Assembly: GCF_008011855.1 (NCBI RefSeq)
Contig: NZ_VOUX01000003.1
Coordinates: 434,001-498,000, forward strand
DNA from: Serratia bockelmannii
GTDB taxonomy: Bacteria > Pseudomonadota > Gammaproteobacteria > Enterobacterales > Enterobacteriaceae
Reading direction: 5' to 3'
DNA length: 64,000 nucleotides
Part shown: positions 6,527-15,176 of the stretch, piece after piece
Layout: each line of letters begins with the position of its first letter
Position numbering within the stretch: the first letter of the stretch is position 1
Translations under genes and position numbers: made by a program
Notes under the pieces: generated by a model
What the model was told of the DNA's origin: nothing
The model's database searches: none
Seen by the model: only the letters and a program-made list of their open reading frames with translations

Positions 6527-7848
6527 ATGCATACACCACTGAAACGGCACAGGTTGCCGCACCGGCCGCAGAAAGTGCCGCCGCAACGCCCAATACCGGC
6601 AAACTTGCGGCGGCCAGCTCGATCGGTACGGCGCTGGAATGGTACGATTTCACCGTCTACAACATCATGGCCGCGTTGATTTTCAACCATGTATTCTTCC
6701 CATCGTTCGATCCACTGGTGGGCACGATTCTGGCTTTCTCCACTTACGCGGTGGGCTATGTTTCCCGGCCGATCGGTGGCATCTTATTCGGCCACCTTGG
6801 CGATGTGTTGGGACGGCGCTTTGTACTGGTCACCACGCTGGTGATCATGGGCGTGACCACGGCGTTGATGGGGTTGCTGCCCGGCTACGCCAGCTGGGGG
6901 ATTTGGAGCCCACTGCTGCTGGTGACGCTGCGCTTTATTCAGGGCATTGCGCTGGGCGGAGAATGGGCGGGTGCGGTACTGTTGTCGATGGAACACGGTA
7001 AGCCGCATCAGCGCGGGCGCAACGCGTCCTTTGCTCAGGTAGGGCCGTCCTGCGGTTCGTTGATCGGCACAGGCCTCATTACGCTGGTGACGTTGGCGAT
7101 GTCGGCGGACGATTTTCAGCAATGGGGCTGGCGGATTCCGTTCCTGCTGAGTCTGGTGCTGGTCATCTTCGGTTTGTGGCTGCGCCGGGGTGTGGGTGAG
7201 ACGCCGGCATTTTTGCAACTGGAGGCGTCGAAAGATGTTACGCAGTCGCCGGTGCGCGAAGTCTTCACGCAGCACATGCGTCCGCTGCTGATCGCCGGCG
7301 GATCGCGTATCGGCTCTGACGTGCTCTATGCGTTGGTGGTCGTGTTCACGTTGACCTACGTCACCACCGTGCTGAATCTGCCGCGCCCGCTGGCGCTGGG
7401 TGCCACCATGCTGGGGGCGATAGGCAACGCCGTCGCAGTACCGCTGTTTGGCGCGTTGTCGGATCGCTTCGGCCGTCGTCCGGTGTATATCGGCGGTGCA
7501 TTGGCAGCGATAGTGTGGGCGTTTGCGTTCTTCGTCCTGCTCGACAGCAGTCAACCGGTGTTGATCTGCATGGCTGTGGTGATTGGGCTGTTGATCCATG
7601 CGGCGATGTATGGGCCACAGGCGGCATTCATCACGGAACAGTTCCCGACACGGGTGCGTTATGCCGGCTCTTCGTTAGCCTATACCTTGGCGGGGATTAT
7701 CGGTGGCGGCTTTGCCCCGCTGATCATCACTTCTCTGTTTAAATCTTACGACAGCACGCTGGCGATTTCCGCCTATGTTGCGTTGGCTCTGCTTATCACA
7801 CTTTGGGCGGTATGGGCGGCGCGGGAAACGGCGCATAAGCCGCTGTAA
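6523..7848 (+). CDS. MFS transporter, metabolite:H+ symporter (MHS) type
   Basis: A 441-residue transporter with 12 predicted helices. The MHS subfamily (ShiA, ProP, KgtP relatives) is recognised by the opening SSIGTALEWYDFTVYN, the loop GHLGDVLGRRF after helix 2, GIALGGEWAGAVLL, and the second-half loop GALSDRFGRRPVY. This family imports organic acids, betaines and aromatic acids. Its ATGA overlap with the preceding gene and place at the end of the operon make it the probable importer of the amidase substrate or of a carboxylic acid product. Specificity is unknown. Confidence 0.9.
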   Translation: MNAYTTETAQVAAPAAESAAATPNTGKLAAASSIGTALEWYDFTVYNIMAALIFNHVFFPSFDPLVGTILAFSTYAVGYVSRPIGGILFGHLGDVLGRRFVLVTTLVIMGVTTALMGLLPGYASWGIWSPLLLVTLRFIQGIALGGEWAGAVLLSMEHGKPHQRGRNASFAQVGPSCGSLIGTGLITLVTLAMSADDFQQWGWRIPFLLSLVLVIFGLWLRRGVGETPAFLQLEASKDVTQSPVREVFTQHMRPLLIAGGSRIGSDVLYALVVVFTLTYVTTVLNLPRPLALGATMLGAIGNAVAVPLFGALSDRFGRRPVYIGGALAAIVWAFAFFVLLDSSQPVLICMAVVIGLLIHAAMYGPQAAFITEQFPTRVRYAGSSLAYTLAGIIGGGFAPLIITSLFKSYDSTLAISAYVALALLITLWAVWAARETAHKPL

Positions 7849-7878
7849 ATAGAACGCCGGGCTACTTTGGGGCCGGCG

Positions 7879-7990
7879 CTCGGTCAAAACCACACAAACG
7901 GTCATTAACGGTCATGCTGCGGAACGTGGAATTGTGACCGTTTACCGTTTCTCTCCTGTCTGCCTCAGGCGCCCGCGCATCATAACTGTC
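7879..7990. repeat. Intergenic repeat, copy 2 (partner at 2831-2935)
   Basis: This is the second copy of the ~110-bp repeat, same orientation. It has the inverted repeat AAACGGTCA (7896-7904) / TGACCGTTT (7935-7943) and an extra 10 bases in the loop that contain another AACGGTCA, as if the arm had been duplicated. It begins about 30 bp after the MFS stop. Confidence 0.65.
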
Positions 7991-8039
7991 TGTTACTCCA
8001 CACTTTCGTAATTATTCATTTCATTTCCTTCCCGATTTT

Positions 8040-8055
8040 TTTGACAACTATCACA
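8040..8055. promoter_or_regulatory. Candidate CRP site upstream of the sugar operon
   Basis: TTTGA-CAACTA-TCACA matches the CRP consensus TGTGA-N6-TCACA at nine of ten positions. It lies about 105 bp before the DeoR-type regulator, and a TTGACA hexamer overlaps it. Catabolite control of a sugar-uptake operon would be expected. Confidence 0.35.
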
Positions 8056-8159
8056 GCGCGATCGTTGACCGACCGCGGGGCGATGCGCTTTGCGTCTGCG
8101 CGCAAAACGCGGCGCGGCAAATCGATATCGTAATCATCGTCGTGGAGGAGAAAAGAAAC

Positions 8160-8978
8160 ATGCTGCCTGTAGAACGTCATCGCTTTATTACCGAAGTCTT
8201 GAGCCAGCGCGGCCGCGTGATGGTGCAGGAGGTGGCGCAGCTGTGCCAGATCTCTATCGAGACGGCGCGGCGTGATCTGGCCCTGCTTGAACGGCGCGGC
8301 CTGCTGCTGCGCAGCCACGGCGGCGCGGTGTTCGTCGAGCCACCGGCGGTGGAGAAAACCTATGTGCCCGCCGAGATAGACCAGGGGGAATCTTTCCGCC
8401 AGCGCAGCAACGAGGCGCCGGAGCAGAAAACGCGTATCGCCAAACGCGCGCTGGAGTTTATCTCGCCGGGGGATTGCCTGCTGCTGGACAGCAGCTCAAC
8501 CAGTTGGTTTTTGGCGCGCCAGCTGCCGGATATTTCACTGGTGGTGCTGACCAACTCGCTGCACATCATCCAGACGCTGGCCTGCAAGGCCAACGTGCGC
8601 ACCATCGGACTGGGGGGCGAGTATTCCGCCAAGTACGAGGATTTTATCGGCGTGCTGGCGGAGCAGATGTTGAAGGAGTTCGTGATCAACAAGCTGTTCT
8701 TCTCCTGCCACGGCATCTGCCAGGACGGCGGTATCCGCGAGAGCAACGAGCACCATGCGCGGTTGAAGCAGCAGATGCTGCTGGCGTCGGAACGCAAGTT
8801 CCTGTTGGTGGACAGCAACAAGTTCGGCCGCCGCTCGTTCGCGCGCATCTGCCACTACCGGGAAATAGACACCCTGATCACCGACAGGCTCAGCGACGAC
8901 GAATTTCGTCAGGAACTGGCCTGGAACAACGTCGACGTGATTGAAGTTTCACCCGCCGCGAAAAGGGCGGCGCGATAA
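8160..8978 (+). CDS. DeoR/GlpR-family sugar operon regulator
   Basis: A 272-residue regulator. The N-terminal winged helix has the DeoR signature (VQEVAQLCQISIETARRDL) and the C-terminal half is the sugar-phosphate-sensing DeoRC domain (LLLDSSSTSWFLARQL, ESNEHHARLK, VDSNKFGR). The ATG at 8160 is preferred because GGAGGAG ends 9 bases before it; a GTG at 8142 would place that site inside the gene. It is the first gene of the operon, 48 bp before the binding-protein gene, and presumably represses it until a phosphorylated sugar accumulates. E. coli als uses an RpiR-type regulator instead, so this locus is wired differently. Confidence 0.9.
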   Translation: MLPVERHRFITEVLSQRGRVMVQEVAQLCQISIETARRDLALLERRGLLLRSHGGAVFVEPPAVEKTYVPAEIDQGESFRQRSNEAPEQKTRIAKRALEFISPGDCLLLDSSSTSWFLARQLPDISLVVLTNSLHIIQTLACKANVRTIGLGGEYSAKYEDFIGVLAEQMLKEFVINKLFFSCHGICQDGGIRESNEHHARLKQQMLLASERKFLLVDSNKFGRRSFARICHYREIDTLITDRLSDDEFRQELAWNNVDVIEVSPAAKRAAR

Positions 8979-9026
8979 CAACAACGAAAACCCTTTATTA
9001 CAGCCAACACTTGTGGAGAGAGAACA

Positions 9027-10010
9027 ATGAAAAAATCCGTACTGGTCGGTCTGTTTGCCTCGCTGCTGCTTTCGGTCTCCGCGCAGGCGGCGGACAAGCT
9101 GAAAATGGGCGTGGTGGTGAAGATCGGCGGCATTCCGTGGTTCAACGCCATGGAGGCCGGCATCAAAAGCGAGGGTGCCAAACGCGGCATCGATGCCTGG
9201 ATGGTCGGGCCGACGGCGGCGGACCCGGCGCTGCAGGTGCGCGCCATCGAAGATCTGATCGCGCAGAAGGTGGACATCATCGGGGTGGTGCCGAACGACG
9301 CCCGGGTGCTGGAGCCGGTGCTCAAGCGCGCGCAGGAAGCGGGCATCAAGGTGATCGTGCATGAATCTCCCGGCCAAAAGTACGCCGATTGGGACTTTGA
9401 GCTGGTGGACGCCTCGCAGCACGGCGTCAACCACATGAAAGCGCTGGCCGCCTGCATGAAAGAGCAGGGCAAGTACGCGGTGTACGTCGGCAGCCTGACG
9501 GTGCCGCTGCACATCACCTGGTCTGACTCGGCGATCAACTACCAGAAGCAGCACTACCCGAACATGCAGCTGGTGGGCGACAAGTTTGGCGTGGGGGAAT
9601 CGCTGGATGACAGTGTGCGTACCACCAACGATCTGATGGCCAAATATCCCGATCTGAAAGGCGTGCTGGCATTCGGTTCGCAGGGGCCGATCGGCGCCGG
9701 GCGCGCGGTGCTCAACCGCGGCAAAAGCAACGATATCTGCGTTATCGGGCCGTTCAGCCCAGGACAGGGCGCTTCGCTGGTCAATCGCGGTGCCATCAAG
9801 GGCGGCTATATCTGGAATCCGATGGTGGCCGGCGAAGTGTTCGTGCGCATCGCCGACATGATGCACAAGGGAGAAAAAATCACCGATGGCATGACCATCG
9901 AAGGCATGGGCAAGGTGCAGGTGGATGCGCAGCAGCACACCATTCTCGGCAACGCCACCGAAAGCCTGGATAAGCAAAACCTGCCGAAGCTGGTGAAAAT
10001 GGGGCTGTAA
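9027..10010 (+). CDS. Sugar ABC transporter periplasmic binding protein
   Basis: A 327-residue protein with a Sec signal peptide cleaved after AQA (about residue 21). The mature part is a type I periplasmic binding protein of the ribose/AI-2/rhamnose group (KIGGIPWFNAMEAGIKSEGAK; GVVPNDARVLEPVLKRA; VIVHESPG). It collects a sugar in the periplasm and delivers it to the two permeases encoded two and three genes downstream. It sits directly after the regulator, with a GGAGAGAG ribosome-binding site, and has the high expression position usual for binding proteins. The exact sugar is inferred from the downstream enzymes. Confidence 0.92.
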   Translation: MKKSVLVGLFASLLLSVSAQAADKLKMGVVVKIGGIPWFNAMEAGIKSEGAKRGIDAWMVGPTAADPALQVRAIEDLIAQKVDIIGVVPNDARVLEPVLKRAQEAGIKVIVHESPGQKYADWDFELVDASQHGVNHMKALAACMKEQGKYAVYVGSLTVPLHITWSDSAINYQKQHYPNMQLVGDKFGVGESLDDSVRTTNDLMAKYPDLKGVLAFGSQGPIGAGRAVLNRGKSNDICVIGPFSPGQGASLVNRGAIKGGYIWNPMVAGEVFVRIADMMHKGEKITDGMTIEGMGKVQVDAQQHTILGNATESLDKQNLPKLVKMGL

Positions 10011-10012
10011 TC

Positions 10013-11530
10013 ATGGCGATTTCCGGCAATACGGCAACGCAGGGCGCACCGCTGATCGCGCTGCAACAGCTGTCGATGACTTTTGGCGGGCAGCGAGCGC
10101 TGAACGATATCTCACTGGCGCTGATGCCGGGGGAGGTGCACTGCCTGGCCGGCACCAACGGCTGCGGCAAGAGCACGCTGATCAAGGCGATCGCCGGCGT
10201 GTATCAACCGGATGACGGCAGCCGCATTACCCTCGATGGGCAAACCTTCGGCCGGCTGTCGCCGGATCAGGCGCGCGCCTTCGGCATTCAGGTGATCTAT
10301 CAGGATCTGTCGCTGTTTCCCAACCTGACGGTGGCGGAAAACATCGCCTTCGAGCACAACCTGCGCGGGCTGTTGAGGTGGCACCGGCCGGCGCGGCTGC
10401 GGCGTACCGCCGAGGGCCTGCTGCAGGAGCTGAGTTTTAATCTGGATCTCGACAAACGGGTGGCGGAGCTGCCGATTGCCCAACGCCAGCAGGTGGCGAT
10501 CTGCCGCGCGCTGGTGGCGGAAGCGCGGCTGGTGATCATGGATGAGCCGACCGCCTCGCTGACCCGCACCGAGGTCAATCAGCTGCTGCGTACGGTGAAT
10601 TACTTGAAAGCGAAAGGCATCTGCGTGGTGTTCGTCAGCCACCGGCTGGACGAGGTGCTGGAGATCTCGGATCGCGTCACGGTGATCCGCGACGGCAACA
10701 AGATCGGCACCTGGCCGGCGGCGGCGGTCACCGGCGATCGCCTGACCGAGCTGATGACCGGCTTGAAGCTGGATTATCGCCTGAAGTCACCGAGCATGAA
10801 TAAGGATCGGGTGATGCTGGAGGCGGATCGTCTCAGCCGCGCCGGGCAGTATCAGGACGTGAGCTTCCGGCTGCATCAGGGCGAGGTGCTCGGGCTGTGC
10901 GGATTGCTCGGCTCCGGGCGCACCGAGCTGGCGCTGAGCCTGTTCGGCATGACCCGCCCGGACAGCGGCAAGCTTTATCTCGACAGCAAACCGGTGCGCT
11001 TTCGCGGCCATGAGGACGCCATCAAGGCCGGCATCGGCTACGTCTCGGAGGATCGCCTGACGCTGGGGCTGGTGCAACAACAGTCGGTGGCGGACAACGC
11101 GGTGCTGACCATTCTCGATAAGCTGCGCGGGCGTTTTCGCCTGATCGACGACTACCGCAAGAATCGCATCGTCGCAGAGTGGATCGCCAAACTCGGCGTG
11201 CGGGTGGCGGATCCGGAGCAGGCGGTTTCGACGCTGTCCGGCGGCAATCAGCAAAAGATCGTGCTGGCCAAGTGGGTGCTGACCCAGCCGCGGATCCTGA
11301 TCCTCGACTCGCCAACCGTTGGCGTCGACGTTGGCGCCAAGGCCAGCATCTACCAACTGATCCATCTGCTGGCGCAGGAAGGGATCGCCATTCTGCTGAT
11401 CTCCGATGAAGTGCCGGAGGTGTATTACAACTGCGATCGGGTGTTGCACTTCAGCGGCGGCAGCGTGATCGGTGAATACCTGCCGGGGCAGGTGGGCCAG
11501 CAGCAGCTGGCGGAGGCGGTCAATGCGTAG
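10013..11530 (+). CDS. Sugar ABC transporter ATP-binding protein (two NBDs)
   Basis: A 505-residue tandem ATPase of the RbsA/MglA/AlsA type. The first NBD has Walker A G47-TNGCGKST, a QRQQVAICRAL signature region and Walker B VIMDEPTAS. The second has the degenerate P-loop GLLGSGRTEL normal for this family, and LSGGNQQKIVLAKW. The gene starts 2 bases after the binding-protein stop and overlaps the first permease gene by 8 bases. It powers sugar import with the two membrane subunits. Everything needed for function appears intact. Confidence 0.94.
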   Translation: MAISGNTATQGAPLIALQQLSMTFGGQRALNDISLALMPGEVHCLAGTNGCGKSTLIKAIAGVYQPDDGSRITLDGQTFGRLSPDQARAFGIQVIYQDLSLFPNLTVAENIAFEHNLRGLLRWHRPARLRRTAEGLLQELSFNLDLDKRVAELPIAQRQQVAICRALVAEARLVIMDEPTASLTRTEVNQLLRTVNYLKAKGICVVFVSHRLDEVLEISDRVTVIRDGNKIGTWPAAAVTGDRLTELMTGLKLDYRLKSPSMNKDRVMLEADRLSRAGQYQDVSFRLHQGEVLGLCGLLGSGRTELALSLFGMTRPDSGKLYLDSKPVRFRGHEDAIKAGIGYVSEDRLTLGLVQQQSVADNAVLTILDKLRGRFRLIDDYRKNRIVAEWIAKLGVRVADPEQAVSTLSGGNQQKIVLAKWVLTQPRILILDSPTVGVDVGAKASIYQLIHLLAQEGIAILLISDEVPEVYYNCDRVLHFSGGSVIGEYLPGQVGQQQLAEAVNA

Positions 11531-12509
11531 ATTCAGTCTGAAACCGCGCGGCAACGAAGGCTATCTGGCCTGGGTACTGCTGCTGACGGTCATCGTCTTT
11601 TCGCTGCTCAGCGATCGGTTTTTGACGGTGCAGAACCTGCTCGATCTTAGTGAAAGCTACGCGGTGAGCGGCATTTTCGCCCTCGGCCTGTTCGTGGTGC
11701 TGGTGACCGGCGGCATCGATATCTCCTTCGCCGCAGTCGCCTCGGTGGTGCAGTACCTGATCGCCACGCTGGCGACGCATTACGGCCTGGCCAGCCCGGC
11801 GGGCAGCATTCTGCTGGCGTTGGCGATCGGCGCCACGCTGGGCATGGTCAACGCGCTGCTGATCTACTGCCTGCGTATCGTCTCGATCATCGTCACCATC
11901 AGCATGCAGGCGTTCTTGTTCGGCATGCTGATGTGGCTGACCAACGGCCGCAGTGTGTACGCCTTGCCGGACTGGTGGACGTTGCCGCGCAGCGTGCTGC
12001 CGTTCCAAGTGGGTGAGCAGAGCTATCAGCTCGGTTTGCCGACGCTGGTGATGCTGGCGGTGGCGCTGCTGACCTGGCTGCTGTTGAACAAAACGCACCT
12101 CGGGCGCCAGCTGTTTGCCGTCGGTGGCGATGCGGAATCGGCGCGGCGCATCGGCATCCGCGTCGGCCTGCTGCATCTGTTCGCCTATGGCTATCTGGGC
12201 GCGATGGCGGCGATCGGCGGCCTGGTACAGGTGTACCGCATGGGGGAGGTGGTGCCCAATGCGCTGGTGGGCGGTGAGCTCGATGTACTGGCGGCGGCGG
12301 TGCTGGGTGGCGCCAGCCTCAACGGCGGCAAGGGCAGCGTGATCGGCACGCTGATGGGCGTATTCCTGATCGGCGTGCTGAAAAACGGCCTCAACCTGAT
12401 CGGCGTGTCCAGCTACTTCATGAACGTGGTGATCGGTCTGGTGATCGTCGCGGCGATCACCGTCACTCACTACAAGAAGCGCAAAGAAACCGACGTCGGT
12501 TTCGCCTGA
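11523..12509 (+). CDS. Sugar ABC transporter permease 1
   Basis: A 328-residue membrane protein with about 8-10 hydrophobic helices and the family loop VGGDAESARRIGIRVG (the EAA-like contact for the ATPase) followed by GGELDVLAAAVLGGASLNGGKGS. This is the branched-chain/ribose-type permease family (RbsC, LsrC/D, RhaP/Q). The start at 11523 overlaps the end of the ATPase gene. A heterodimeric pair of permeases, as found here, is typical of Lsr and rhamnose-type importers rather than of the AlsC or RbsC homodimers. Confidence 0.92.
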   Translation: MRRFSLKPRGNEGYLAWVLLLTVIVFSLLSDRFLTVQNLLDLSESYAVSGIFALGLFVVLVTGGIDISFAAVASVVQYLIATLATHYGLASPAGSILLALAIGATLGMVNALLIYCLRIVSIIVTISMQAFLFGMLMWLTNGRSVYALPDWWTLPRSVLPFQVGEQSYQLGLPTLVMLAVALLTWLLLNKTHLGRQLFAVGGDAESARRIGIRVGLLHLFAYGYLGAMAAIGGLVQVYRMGEVVPNALVGGELDVLAAAVLGGASLNGGKGSVIGTLMGVFLIGVLKNGLNLIGVSSYFMNVVIGLVIVAAITVTHYKKRKETDVGFA

Positions 12510-12519
12510 GGAGCACCTG

Positions 12520-13554
12520 ATGGGCAACTACCTGAAATTTCGTCCAGACGGTACCGCCGTCGGCCTGTTGGCGCTGTTGCTGGCGGTGGTGCTGGCCTTC
12601 AGCATGCTGATGCCGGGGCGCTTCTTCAGCGGCGCCACCTTCACCAGCGTGGCGTTCCAGCTGCCGGAGCTGGGCCTGCTGACCCTGGCGATGTTCATCC
12701 CGATCCTCAGCGGCGGCCTGAACCTGTGCATTATCGCCAGCGCCAACCTGACCAGCCTGCTGATGGCCTGGCTGTTCATCAGCTATCTGCCGGCGGACGC
12801 CGGGCTGGGATTGCAGACGGTGTGGCTGGTGTTGGCGCTGGTGGCGGCGATGCTGCTGGCCGGGCTTATCGGCGCGGCGACCGGCGCATTGGTGGCGTAC
12901 GTCGGCGCGCATCCGATTCTGGTGACGCTGGCGACCATGACCACGGTCAACGGCATCGGCATCTACCTGACGCGCGGCGCGGCCCTGAGCGGCATGCCGG
13001 ATATCGTGCGGTTTATCGGCGCTGAGAGCGTGCTGGGCGTGCCGGTACCGCTGTGGATCTTCCTGGCGGTCGCCGCGTTGCTGGCGCTGTTCTTGCAGAA
13101 AACCCGGCTCGGCAAATGCATCTACATGAGCGGCAGCAACATCAACGCTACCCACTTCAGCGGCGTGAATACCCATCGAGTACTGATCGCCATTTACACC
13201 CTCTCCAGCCTGCTGTGCGTCATTGCCGGGCTGGTGATGATGGCGCGCTTCAACTCGGCGCGCATGGGCTACGGCGACTCTTACCTGCTGCTGACGGTGC
13301 TGGCGATCATTCTGGGTGGCACCGATCCATTCGGCGGTTTTGGTCGGGTCAGCGGCGTGGTATTGGCGCTGATCGTGCTGCAGGTGATCGCGACCGGTTT
13401 GAACCTGATGAACGTCAGCCCGCATTTCAGTCTGGCGATGTGGGGCGCGGTGCTGATCGCGGTGCTGGCGATGAAGTTTTTCCGGCATCGCTATCGGCAG
13501 CGGCGGGCGATGCGCCGCAGCGCGGCCCAGGCCAGAACCGCGGCGGGCCACTGA
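12520..13554 (+). CDS. Sugar ABC transporter permease 2
   Basis: A 344-residue membrane protein with about 9 helices. It belongs to the same family as the preceding permease but is clearly different in sequence. The landmarks are PILSGGLNLCIIASANLTSL, the ATPase-contact loop MSGSNINATHFSGVN and LAIILGGTDPFGGFG. Eleven bases separate it from permease 1, with GAGGAG as ribosome-binding site. The two probably form a heterodimer. A basic C-terminal tail (RHRYRQRRAMRR) faces the cytoplasm. Confidence 0.92.
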   Translation: MGNYLKFRPDGTAVGLLALLLAVVLAFSMLMPGRFFSGATFTSVAFQLPELGLLTLAMFIPILSGGLNLCIIASANLTSLLMAWLFISYLPADAGLGLQTVWLVLALVAAMLLAGLIGAATGALVAYVGAHPILVTLATMTTVNGIGIYLTRGAALSGMPDIVRFIGAESVLGVPVPLWIFLAVAALLALFLQKTRLGKCIYMSGSNINATHFSGVNTHRVLIAIYTLSSLLCVIAGLVMMARFNSARMGYGDSYLLLTVLAIILGGTDPFGGFGRVSGVVLALIVLQVIATGLNLMNVSPHFSLAMWGAVLIAVLAMKFFRHRYRQRRAMRRSAAQARTAAGH

Positions 13555-13585
13555 TCCCTTTTCCCTTTTGCGCAGGATAACGCTA

Positions 13586-14257
13586 ATGAAATACCAGATT
13601 TCACCTTCACTGATGTGCATGAACCTGATGGATATCCGCCAGCAATTGGCGGTGCTGAATCGCCGCGCCGATATGCTGCATATCGACATCATGGACGGGC
13701 ACTACGTTAAAAACATCACGCTGTCGCCGTTCTTTATCGAACAGATCCGCCCGCACACCTCGTTGTTGCTGGATGTGCATTTGATGGTGGAGAACCCGAC
13801 CGATTTCATCGACCCGATCGCCCGCGCCGGGGCGGATTTTATCTGCCCGCACGCCGAAACCATCAACCGCGACGCGTTTCGGGTGATCAATCAAATCCGC
13901 GCGCTGGGCAAAAAAGTGGGGGTGGTGCTGAACCCGGCCACGCCGGTGGAGTTTATCCGCCACTACCTTCACCTGCTGGACAAGGTCACCGTGATGACCG
14001 TCGATCCGGGCTATGCCGGGCAACCGTTCATTCCCGAAATGCTGGAAAAGATCCGCCAGTTGCGCGATCTGAAACGCCAGCAAAATCTGCGCTATCTGAT
14101 CGAGATCGACGGATCCTGCAATCAGCGGACCTACCGCGATCTGATGGGCGCCGGCGCGGAGGTGTTGATCGTCGGCAGCTCCGGGTTGTTCAACCTCGAT
14201 CCGGATCTGGAGACGGCATGGGAAAAAATGCTGGATCAAATGCGGCAGGCGGCCTGA
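13586..14257 (+). CDS. alsE: D-allulose-6-phosphate 3-epimerase
   Basis: A 223-residue (beta/alpha)8 epimerase. Metal and catalytic residues of the ribulose-phosphate epimerase family are in place: HIDIMDGH (His and Asp ligands), DVHLMV, MTVDPGYAGQPFIPEM (catalytic Asp) and EIDGSCN. The last motif and SPSLMCMNLMDI are those of E. coli AlsE rather than Rpe. AlsE converts D-allulose 6-phosphate to fructose 6-phosphate, which feeds glycolysis. The start at 13586 has an AGGA site. The gene follows the permeases and precedes a kinase, as in a complete uptake-phosphorylation-epimerisation route. Confidence 0.88.
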   Translation: MKYQISPSLMCMNLMDIRQQLAVLNRRADMLHIDIMDGHYVKNITLSPFFIEQIRPHTSLLLDVHLMVENPTDFIDPIARAGADFICPHAETINRDAFRVINQIRALGKKVGVVLNPATPVEFIRHYLHLLDKVTVMTVDPGYAGQPFIPEMLEKIRQLRDLKRQQNLRYLIEIDGSCNQRTYRDLMGAGAEVLIVGSSGLFNLDPDLETAWEKMLDQMRQAA

Positions 14258-14267
14258 GGCGGGGGAC

Positions 14268-15176
14268 ATGATGCGGCATTTTCTTGGCGTTGACGTCGGC
14301 GGCACCAATACCCGCCTGTTGTTGATGAATGATGACGGCGAGTTCAGCGGGTACCGCAAGATAGCGACCGCCGACTGGGCGCAGCAGGCCGATCCGCTGG
14401 CGGCGTTGGGCCGCCTGATCGCCGGGCATTGCGAGGATCGTCAGGTGGCGCAGGTGATGCTGGGGCTGCCGGGGATCCTCAGTCGCGATCGCTCGCGGGT
14501 GCTGTCGCTGCCGTTTATTCCGGCGCTGGACGCCCAGCCGGTGGCGGTGCTGTTGGCCGATTTGTTGGCGTTGCCGGTGCGAATGGACAAGGACGTCAAC
14601 CATCTGCTGTGGTGGGATTTGCAGCAGCTGCCGGCGCTGCCGCAGGTGGCGGTGGGGCTGTATCTGGGCACCGGCATGGGCAACAGCCTGTGGCTGAACG
14701 GCGACTTTTATCACGGGGCGCACGGCGCCGCCGGCGAGCTGGGTCACATTCCCTGGCCCGGCCATCAGGGCGAGTGCCCGTGCGGTAAACGGGGCTGCGT
14801 CGAGAGCCTGACTTCCGGCCATTGGCTGACCGGCTGGGCGCGCGCCAACGCGGCACAAACGCCGTTCGACCGGCTGTTTGAGCGCCACGGCGATCATCCG
14901 GATCTGCGGCGCTTCGTCGAACGATTGGCGCAGACCATCGCCATCGAAATGAACGTGCTCGATCCCCAGCGGCTGATCCTGGGCGGCGGCGTGATCGCCA
15001 TGAGCGGTTTCCCGTTGGCGCACCTTGAGCAAGAGATCCGCCGCCATTTACGCGGGCCGCAGCCGGCGCAGGGGCTGGCGATCTCCGTCAGCCGCCTGAC
15101 CGATGAAACCGGCTGCAAAGGCGCCTGCCTGGCCGCCCGGCGCCACCTCCAATTGAGCAGGGAGTACCCGCAATGA
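14268..15176 (+). CDS. alsK: ROK-family sugar kinase (AlsK-like)
   Basis: A 302-residue kinase of the ROK family: the ATP phosphate motif DVGGTNTR near residues 9-16, substrate residues GELGHIPW, and the zinc motif CPCGKRGCVES. Overall similarity is closest to D-allose kinase AlsK. It likely phosphorylates the imported hexose at C6 to give the substrate of AlsE. The operon has no rpiB/alsI-type isomerase, so a ketose such as allulose is a better fit than allose. An ATG one codon later is an equally possible start. The end overlaps the next gene by 4 bases (ATGA). Confidence 0.85.
   Translation: MMRHFLGVDVGGTNTRLLLMNDDGEFSGYRKIATADWAQQADPLAALGRLIAGHCEDRQVAQVMLGLPGILSRDRSRVLSLPFIPALDAQPVAVLLADLLALPVRMDKDVNHLLWWDLQQLPALPQVAVGLYLGTGMGNSLWLNGDFYHGAHGAAGELGHIPWPGHQGECPCGKRGCVESLTSGHWLTGWARANAAQTPFDRLFERHGDHPDLRRFVERLAQTIAIEMNVLDPQRLILGGGVIAMSGFPLAHLEQEIRRHLRGPQPAQGLAISVSRLTDETGCKGACLAARRHLQLSREYPQ

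Larger units (their letters stand above)
7849..8159. other. Intergenic region between the amidase cluster and the sugar operon
   Basis: The 311 bases hold no convincing gene. They contain repeat copy 2 and, nearer the sugar operon, a sequence resembling a CRP site. No clear terminator for the MFS gene was found other than the hairpin inside the repeat (stem 7896-7904 with 7935-7943). Confidence 0.6.

Noticed and set aside
12463-13692. A 409-codon open frame on the minus strand
   Set aside because: It is antisense to the second permease gene and rich in His, Gln and Arg, the usual signature of a reverse-frame shadow in GC-rich DNA.
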